Source of the DNA: Solihabitans fulvus
Lineage (GTDB): Bacteria; Actinomycetota; Actinomycetes; Mycobacteriales; Pseudonocardiaceae
Length of the DNA: 64,000 nt
Direction: 5' to 3'
Assembly: GCF_008386585.1 (NCBI RefSeq)
Contig: NZ_VUOB01000003.1
Coordinates: forward strand, 1 to 64,000
The notes below the pieces were generated by a model that was not told the origin of the DNA, did not search any database, and saw only the letters and a list, made by a program, of their open reading frames with translations. This document shows, in pieces, positions 59,423 through 64,000 of this stretch; position 1 is the first letter of the stretch; the number at the start of each line of letters is the position of its first letter. The translations under genes and the position numbers were made by a program.

Positions 59423-60208
59423 TCAGAACTCGTACGGGTCGGCCGGGGCCGCGGTCGGCTGGATCGAGGACACGGTCAGCGTCGGCACGTAGTGGGTCGC
59501 CTTGGTGGCGGAGCCGACCTCCACCTTTCCGGTCACCTGGATCCACTGGTCGTTGGCGAGCGTGTCGAGGCCCGCGCCGGCCAGCTTCACCTTCACCGGC
59601 GAGGCGTCCGCCGCGCAGCAGGTGATCATCAGCCGGGCCACGTACACGCCGGCCTTGGCCGGATCGGTGTCGCGCACCACGAACCCGGTGAGCCGCACCG
59701 CCCTGTCGTTCACCGAACCCGAGTCGTCCCAGGCGGTCCGCTGCACGAAGTCGATGAGCTTCAACGGAATCACGTCGCCGGAAGGCAGCGCGGCGAAGTC
59801 CGAGGACTTCTGGTTCGAGTTGGGCTGGGCGGCCGAGCGGTCACCAGACCGGTTCACGGTGTCCGCGCCGAGGGCTGGCGGGCTGATCAGGAAGATCGCC
59901 AACACCGGCAGCAGCAACAGCCACGGGCTCTTCGGCTGACGGTGCCCGTGCTCGTGCCCGTGCGCATCCAGGACCGGAGCGTCCGAGGCGACGGCGCTCT
60001 CCCCGTCCGGCTCCGGCTCGGGCCGCCGCGCGACGATCATGTCCCGGCCGATCGACACCAGCGCCAGCAGCACCATGATCGCGCCGGTGGCGATGATGAA
60101 CGGCTGCAACGCCGGCTTCACGTACCGCAGGAAGGTGCCGGTCAGGGCGATCTTCAGCAGCGCGCCGCCGAGCAGCACCAACAGGATGTTCTGCGTCTCG
60201 CGCCTCAT
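59423..60208 (-). CDS. TIGR03943-like membrane protein, partner of DUF318 permease
   Basis: 261 aa, ATG at 60208 in an ATGA overlap with the permease. Two N-terminal helices (ILLVLLGGALLKIAL, FIIATGAIMVLLALVSI), a His-rich loop (HGHEHGH), another helix (WLLLLPVLAIFLISPPAL), then a soluble domain with VRLTGFVVRDTDPAKAGVYVARLMITCCAADASPV. The RLMITCCAAD motif is diagnostic for the TIGR03943/DUF1980 family. Together the pair is a putative exporter or metal-related permease. The HGHEHGH loop fits metal binding. Confidence 0.88.
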   Translation of the reverse strand: MRRETQNILLVLLGGALLKIALTGTFLRYVKPALQPFIIATGAIMVLLALVSIGRDMIVARRPEPEPDGESAVASDAPVLDAHGHEHGHRQPKSPWLLLLPVLAIFLISPPALGADTVNRSGDRSAAQPNSNQKSSDFAALPSGDVIPLKLIDFVQRTAWDDSGSVNDRAVRLTGFVVRDTDPAKAGVYVARLMITCCAADASPVKVKLAGAGLDTLANDQWIQVTGKVEVGSATKATHYVPTLTVSSIQPTAAPADPYEF

Positions 60209-61245
60209 CGGAAACCCCCAAGGACCAACACGCCGGACAGCACGGCACAGCACACCGCGACCACGAACGTGGCCGGGGCGAACCGCGCCGCGAAGGAACG
60301 GCCGAAGGTGCCGGCCTGGAGCGCGATCAGCTTGACGTCCACCGCGGGACCGACCACCAGGAACACCAGCCGAGGCAGCAGCGGCAGCGAACTCAGCGAC
60401 GCGGCCACGAACGCGTCGGCCTCGCTGCACAGCGCCAGGATCACCGCGAGCAGCGCCATCACCGCGATGCCGAGCGCCACCTGGCCGCCGATGGACTCCA
60501 GCCACGACGACGGCACCAGCACGTTCAGCGCGGCGGCCGTCAGCCCGCCGATCACCAGGAAACCGCCCGCCTCGGCCAGGTCGTGCCGCGCGGTCTCGGC
60601 GAAGACCACCCACCGGGACGTGCCCTCGCGCACCGGCAGCTTGCGCAGCGCCCGCTCCGCGATCCACTCGGCGCGGCCGAGCCTGGTCCACAGCCAGCCC
60701 ATCACCACGGCCGTGAGCATCGAGCCGACGAACCTGGCCAGCATCATCTTCGGCTCGCCGGGGAACGCCACCGCCGTCGCGACCAGCACGATCGGGTTCA
60801 CCGCAGGCGCGGCCAGCAGGAACGACAGCGCGACGGCCGGCGGCACGCCCTGCTGCATCAGCCGCCGCGCGACGGGCACCGACGCGCACTCGCACCCCGG
60901 CAGCGCCACCCCGGCCAGCCCGGCGACGGGCACCGCGAGGGCCGTGCTGCGCGGCAGGACCTTCCGCAGCATGCTGGCCGGCACGAACGCGGCGATCGCC
61001 CCGCTGATCAGCACGCCGAGCACCAGGAACGGCATCGCCTGCACGCACACCGCGACGAACACCGTTGCGCCCGTGCGCAGCCCCGGCACGTCCAGGACCT
61101 GGTTCAGCCAGTTCTGTAGGACCAGCGCGAGGACCAGCAGCACGCACAGCACCTCGAGCGAGGTGACCTTGATGCGATTGGCCCGGGGGCGCCGGGGCCC
61201 GGACCGCGGCCCCCGGATCTCTCCGGTGATAGTCACGCCGGCCAT
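60205..61245 (-). CDS. Predicted permease, DUF318/ArsP-like
   Basis: 346 aa, ATG at 61245. Eight or more membrane helices. The family motif GCECASVPVARRLMQQGV is in the first half. FLLAAPAVNPIVL and CSEADAFVAASL are further conserved blocks around polar residues inside the membrane. It pairs with the TIGR03943 protein. Related DUF318 permeases export organoarsenicals or act on unidentified substrates. No Zur-like site was found upstream, so a direct zinc link is not supported here. Confidence 0.87.
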   Translation of the reverse strand: MAGVTITGEIRGPRSGPRRPRANRIKVTSLEVLCVLLVLALVLQNWLNQVLDVPGLRTGATVFVAVCVQAMPFLVLGVLISGAIAAFVPASMLRKVLPRSTALAVPVAGLAGVALPGCECASVPVARRLMQQGVPPAVALSFLLAAPAVNPIVLVATAVAFPGEPKMMLARFVGSMLTAVVMGWLWTRLGRAEWIAERALRKLPVREGTSRWVVFAETARHDLAEAGGFLVIGGLTAAALNVLVPSSWLESIGGQVALGIAVMALLAVILALCSEADAFVAASLSSLPLLPRLVFLVVGPAVDVKLIALQAGTFGRSFAARFAPATFVVAVCCAVLSGVLVLGGFR

Positions 61246-61293
61246 GGTGCCAGGTCCGCCAGGCGGCGCGCACCGGCCACCCGTCTGCTCGGA

Positions 61294-61716
61294 CTACCTG
61301 GTTTCGGCCTCTTCGAGGAGCTCACCACGCAATTGGGACGCGGTGGACACGACAAGCATCAGCAGCGTGCTCAGCGGCTCCGGCTCGAGCCGGTCGGCCG
61401 GGAACGCGTACCTCAGCATGACGTCCATGCCCCGGTCGGTGTGCACGACGCCGAGCGTGCCGAACAGGCCCTGACCTGCGCGCTCGGCGGCCGACGCGGC
61501 GAGCGCGGGCTCGTCGGGCAGGTCCCAGGCGACCACGCACGTCAGGCTCAGCACGGTCAGGCCCTCGGACAGCTGCATGGCCTGCACCGCGCACGGCACT
61601 TCGCCGTGCCGGAAGGTCAGCGCGCCGTCGTCGTCGACGTGCACGTCGTGGAACTTCTCCAGGGCCTCGCGGGCCGAGGTGAGCAGGGCTGCGGTGTTCG
61701 CGGCCTCGTTGGTCAT
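61294..61716 (-). CDS. YbjN-like hypothetical protein
   Basis: 140 aa, ATG at 61716 sharing one base with the uppS stop (TGATG). The T3SS-chaperone/YbjN-like pattern reads REALEKFHDVHVDDDGALTFRHGEVPCAVQAMQL and VLSLTCVVAWDLPDEPAL, then LFGTLGVVHTDRGMDVMLRYAFPA. It matches the position of a conserved hypothetical between zur and uppS in mycobacteria (Rv2360c). Function unknown. Confidence 0.82.
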   Translation of the reverse strand: MTNEAANTAALLTSAREALEKFHDVHVDDDGALTFRHGEVPCAVQAMQLSEGLTVLSLTCVVAWDLPDEPALAASAAERAGQGLFGTLGVVHTDRGMDVMLRYAFPADRLEPEPLSTLLMLVVSTASQLRGELLEEAETR

Positions 61717-62630
61717 CAGAGTCCTTCCGGTGCCGGGAGTTCGCCCGGCCCAAGGATGGTCGGCCCAGAGTTGGTCGGCGCAGAGTTGGTCAGCGCCTGG
61801 CCGTTCGGCTCGCTACTCGGCTCGGTGCTCGGCTTGTCGATCGCGCCGCCGAACCGCCGGTCGCGGCGCGCGTAGTCCTCGCACGCCCGCCACAGGTCGC
61901 GGCGGTCGAAGTCCGGCCACAGGATGTCCTGGAAGACCAGCTCGGCGTAGGCGGCCTGCCACAGCATGAAGTTGGACGTGCGCTGCTCCCCGGACGGCCG
62001 CAGGAACAGGTCGACGTCCGGCATGTCCGGCTGGTACAGGTGCCTGGCGATGGTCCGCTCGTCCACCTTGTCCGGATTGATCTTGCCGGCCGCGGCGAGC
62101 CTGGCGATCTCCCGCGCGGCGTCGCCGACCTCGGCGCGGCCGCCGTAGTTGATGCACATGGCGAGGTTGAGGACGTCGTTGTCCTTCGTCCGCTCCTCGG
62201 CGTCCTGGAGGGTGTTGATCACGCTGCGCCAGAGCTTCGGCTTGCGGCCAGCCCAGCGGACCCGCACACCGAGTTCGTCCAGCTCGTCGGTGCGACGGTG
62301 GATCACGTCCCGGCTGAACCCCATCAGGAAGCGCACCTCCTCGGGGCTGCGCCGCCAGTTCTCGGTGGAGAACGCGTACAGCGAGATCCACTTGATGCCC
62401 AGCTCGATGGCGCCCTTGGCGACCTCGACCACGACCGCCTCGCCGCGCTTGTGGCCCTCGATGCGCGGTAATCCCTGCTGGTTGGCCCAGCGGCCGTTGC
62501 CGTCCATCACGATCGCCACGTGCCGAGGCAGGAACTCGGCCGGGATCGCCGGCGGGCGCGCGCCGGACGGGTGTGGCTCGGGTGCCCGCACGGCCCGGTC
62601 GTCACGTCCCTGCCGCCGTCGTCGCAGCAT
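61716..62630 (-). CDS. uppS: (Z)-polyprenyl diphosphate synthase (UppS-like)
   Basis: 304 aa, ATG at 62630. The catalytic P-loop-like motif [17 protein letters not shown] has Asp43, followed by [16 protein letters not shown], the isopentenyl-binding [15 protein letters not shown] and [12 protein letters not shown]. It extends isoprenyl diphosphate to undecaprenyl/decaprenyl carriers for cell-wall synthesis. The C-terminal ~35 residues are an unusual Ser/Thr/Pro/Asn tail containing a repeated [10 protein letters not shown] unit. Confidence 0.94.
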   Translation of the reverse strand: MLRRRRQGRDDRAVRAPEPHPSGARPPAIPAEFLPRHVAIVMDGNGRWANQQGLPRIEGHKRGEAVVVEVAKGAIELGIKWISLYAFSTENWRRSPEEVRFLMGFSRDVIHRRTDELDELGVRVRWAGRKPKLWRSVINTLQDAEERTKDNDVLNLAMCINYGGRAEVGDAAREIARLAAAGKINPDKVDERTIARHLYQPDMPDVDLFLRPSGEQRTSNFMLWQAAYAELVFQDILWPDFDRRDLWRACEDYARRDRRFGGAIDKPSTEPSSEPNGQALTNSAPTNSGPTILGPGELPAPEGL

Positions 62631-62726
62631 GTGTCGGCTTCTCCCTCCCGAGGGCCGCCGAATGCGTCCCTTGGTCGGTCGTCGATGCTACGTCTAGTGG
62701 TGCGTGCGCCCTTCGCCCGCTCCCGC

Positions 62727-64000
62727 CTAATCCTGCGTGATCCTGCGCGTACCGAGCGCCCACTCCTCGAACACCGCGTCCCACTGCGGCGCCGCGCCCG
62801 CCCTGCCCAGCACCTGGCCGACGCAGGTGCCGAGGGCGCGCCGGCCGATGTCGACCTCCCTGGTGGTCCTCGACCGCTTCGCCACCTCCGCGACGGCCTC
62901 GCGCAGCACGGGGAGCCCCTCGGCCACCCGCCGCCACGGCCCGCCTGTCTCGTAGCCCGCGCACATGGCGGCCAGGAACAGCCGGTAGAAACCGAGCGTG
63001 TCCGGCCCGATCTCGGTGTCCTCCAACGGATAGACGCCCCTGATCACCCTGGTCGAGAACCGTTCCGCCACACCGAGCAGCGCCTCGACGACGGCGCCGT
63101 TCATCGGCACGACCGCGTCAGGGGCCTCGGCGACCGCGGCGAGCATGCCGGGCAGGTGCTCGTCCTGTTCGCCGGTCAGGAAGAACGCGGTCAGCCGGTG
63201 CACGAGCGGGCCGGGCACCTCGACCCGTGTCTGCGCGTTGGTGGTGAACCGCTGGGACACCAGGGCACGCGCGCCCATCAGCGTCACGTAGAGGTCCAGC
63301 GAGAGGAACTCGTTGCGGTACATCTCGTTCACGACGTCCGGATCGGACTGCACGACCTCCCGCAGTCCCTCCTGGACCAACCGGAACATCGTGCCGCTCA
63401 GCGAGGTCATGGCGGGCCGGTCTGGCCGGTCCAGCACGATGAGCACGATCGTGGCTGCGGCCCGGACGGCCCTGCCGTGTCCCTCCAGCGGGGACGCCTC
63501 GCCCCGCACCCGCCGGCACGTCGCCCTGATCAGGTCGTGCGTGTCCGCGGGCGCGCCGAGCAGCTTGTCCAGCAGCGAGAGGTCCCAGGTCTCGGCGAAC
63601 GCGTGCAGCGTCGCGGTGTACAGCCTGGTGAGGGTGCGCGGGGCAGGCCGCATGAAGCGCAGCGAGCGCAGCGCGAACTCGAGGCTGACCCGACCCTGCC
63701 CCTCCGCGTGGCTGGTGCGGTCGAACACCAACAGGTCGAGGCAGTCGTCGATCGCGGACGCCAGCCGGGTGTCGAGCTGCTGGATGGCGATCTGCGGGAC
63801 GACCTCGCTGCCGCCGGACTCGATCATCGGCCTGACCATGTTGACCAGTTCCTGCGGTCGGGCGCAGTGCCGGACGATGTAGCAGGCCGCGAAGTACTCC
63901 ATGAAGGTCCGGTGGGTGAAGCCGAACAGCCGCTCGCCGCGCTCGGAGACACCGGTCTGCGTCAACAACCACGCCCGTCCCGCGCAGTAGTCCAGGAAGT
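62727..64000 (-). CDS. NACHT/STAND-like NTPase, C-terminal half (5' end outside window)
   Basis: The reading frame is open to the window edge; about 424 residues are visible. Near the upstream end FLDYCAGRAWLLTQTGV and ERGERLFGFTHRTFMEYFAACYIV match the winged-helix/ARM junction that follows the NACHT core in STAND proteins (the FTHRTFQEYFAA motif). The rest is alpha-helical (e.g. HAFAETWDLSLLDKLLGAP, LTAFFLTGEQDEHLPGML) without recognised repeats. Proteins of this kind in actinomycetes are often NLR-like anti-phage sensors. The Walker motifs and effector domain are not in view, so the role is inferred. Confidence 0.65.
   Translation of the reverse strand, partial: FLDYCAGRAWLLTQTGVSERGERLFGFTHRTFMEYFAACYIVRHCARPQELVNMVRPMIESGGSEVVPQIAIQQLDTRLASAIDDCLDLLVFDRTSHAEGQGRVSLEFALRSLRFMRPAPRTLTRLYTATLHAFAETWDLSLLDKLLGAPADTHDLIRATCRRVRGEASPLEGHGRAVRAAATIVLIVLDRPDRPAMTSLSGTMFRLVQEGLREVVQSDPDVVNEMYRNEFLSLDLYVTLMGARALVSQRFTTNAQTRVEVPGPLVHRLTAFFLTGEQDEHLPGMLAAVAEAPDAVVPMNGAVVEALLGVAERFSTRVIRGVYPLEDTEIGPDTLGFYRLFLAAMCAGYETGGPWRRVAEGLPVLREAVAEVAKRSRTTREVDIGRRALGTCVGQVLGRAGAAPQWDAVFEEWALGTRRITQD

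Overview
This is a high-GC actinobacterial chromosome segment. Third codon positions are strongly G/C, GTG starts are frequent, and 1-4 bp stop/start overlaps (ATGA, GTGA, TGATG) are common. SARP-type regulators, NarL/DesR-type two-component systems, a MelC tyrosinase pair and an ECF41 sigma factor are all present. The backbone on the right (tRNA-Asn, dnaG, dgt, glyS, an ArsR/SmtB-Zur pair, a YbjN-like protein, uppS) follows the gene order I recall from other Actinobacteria such as mycobacteria. Gene content suggests a Pseudonocardiales-type filamentous actinomycete (Lentzea/Saccharothrix/Kutzneria-like); that taxonomic call is inference.

Layout. 0-3.4 kb: the end of an assimilatory nitrate module (MopB reductase C-terminus, FAD/BFD oxidoreductase, NarK transporter). 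3.4-17.6 kb: a PLP dehydratase, a secreted SGNH hydrolase divergent from a large SARP-ATPase regulator, a DUF3761-like lipoprotein, a secreted trypsin-like protease with C-terminal repeats, a dienelactone-hydrolase-like protein, a GGCT-like protein, a VOC protein and a UvrA-like ABC protein. 17.7-23.3 kb: a NarL-type kinase/regulator pair, then a 42-bp operator-like palindrome, a 45-aa membrane micro-ORF, and a MacB/FtsX-type ABC transporter. 23.4-31.4 kb: an accessory metabolic stretch (ABM monooxygenase, aldo/keto reductase with divergent MmyB-type regulator, FAD monooxygenase with divergent LysR, a Phd-like protein, SnoaL, and a beta-lactamase-fold membrane protein). 31.4-39.1 kb: a decayed response regulator, a C39-like peptidase, a second SARP with NB-ARC and TPR domains, two DinB-like proteins, a GyrB-like degenerate GHKL protein, and gene relics including a frameshifted integrase abutting a tRNA(CAT). 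39.2-50.9 kb: an MpaB-like oxygenase, tRNA-Asn, a MOSC protein, a Tam-like methyltransferase, dnaG with a coupled partner, an ECF41 sigma factor with its carboxymuconolactone-decarboxylase partner, a serpin, a secreted ricin-type lectin, a YdcF-like protein and dgt. 50.9-64 kb: a DesK/DesR-like pair with an ABC-2 exporter, glyS, the SmtB/Zur pair, the melC1-melC2 tyrosinase operon, a TIGR03943 protein with a DUF318 permease, uppS, and the 3' half of a NACHT/STAND-like NTPase cut by the window end.

The most interesting features are regulatory modules readable directly from the DNA. One is an ECF41-type promoter in front of the carboxymuconolactone decarboxylase gene. Another is a perfect 20-bp palindrome filling the spacer of a candidate mel promoter. 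Others are SARP-like direct repeats at 11 and 22 bp periods near both SARP genes, a T-N11-A LysR box, and the large palindrome before the ABC transporter. The window also holds the fossil of an integrated element at a tRNA, a bacterial serpin, and a possible NLR-like defence gene inserted after uppS. No CRISPR array, complete insertion sequence or biosynthetic megasynthase was seen.
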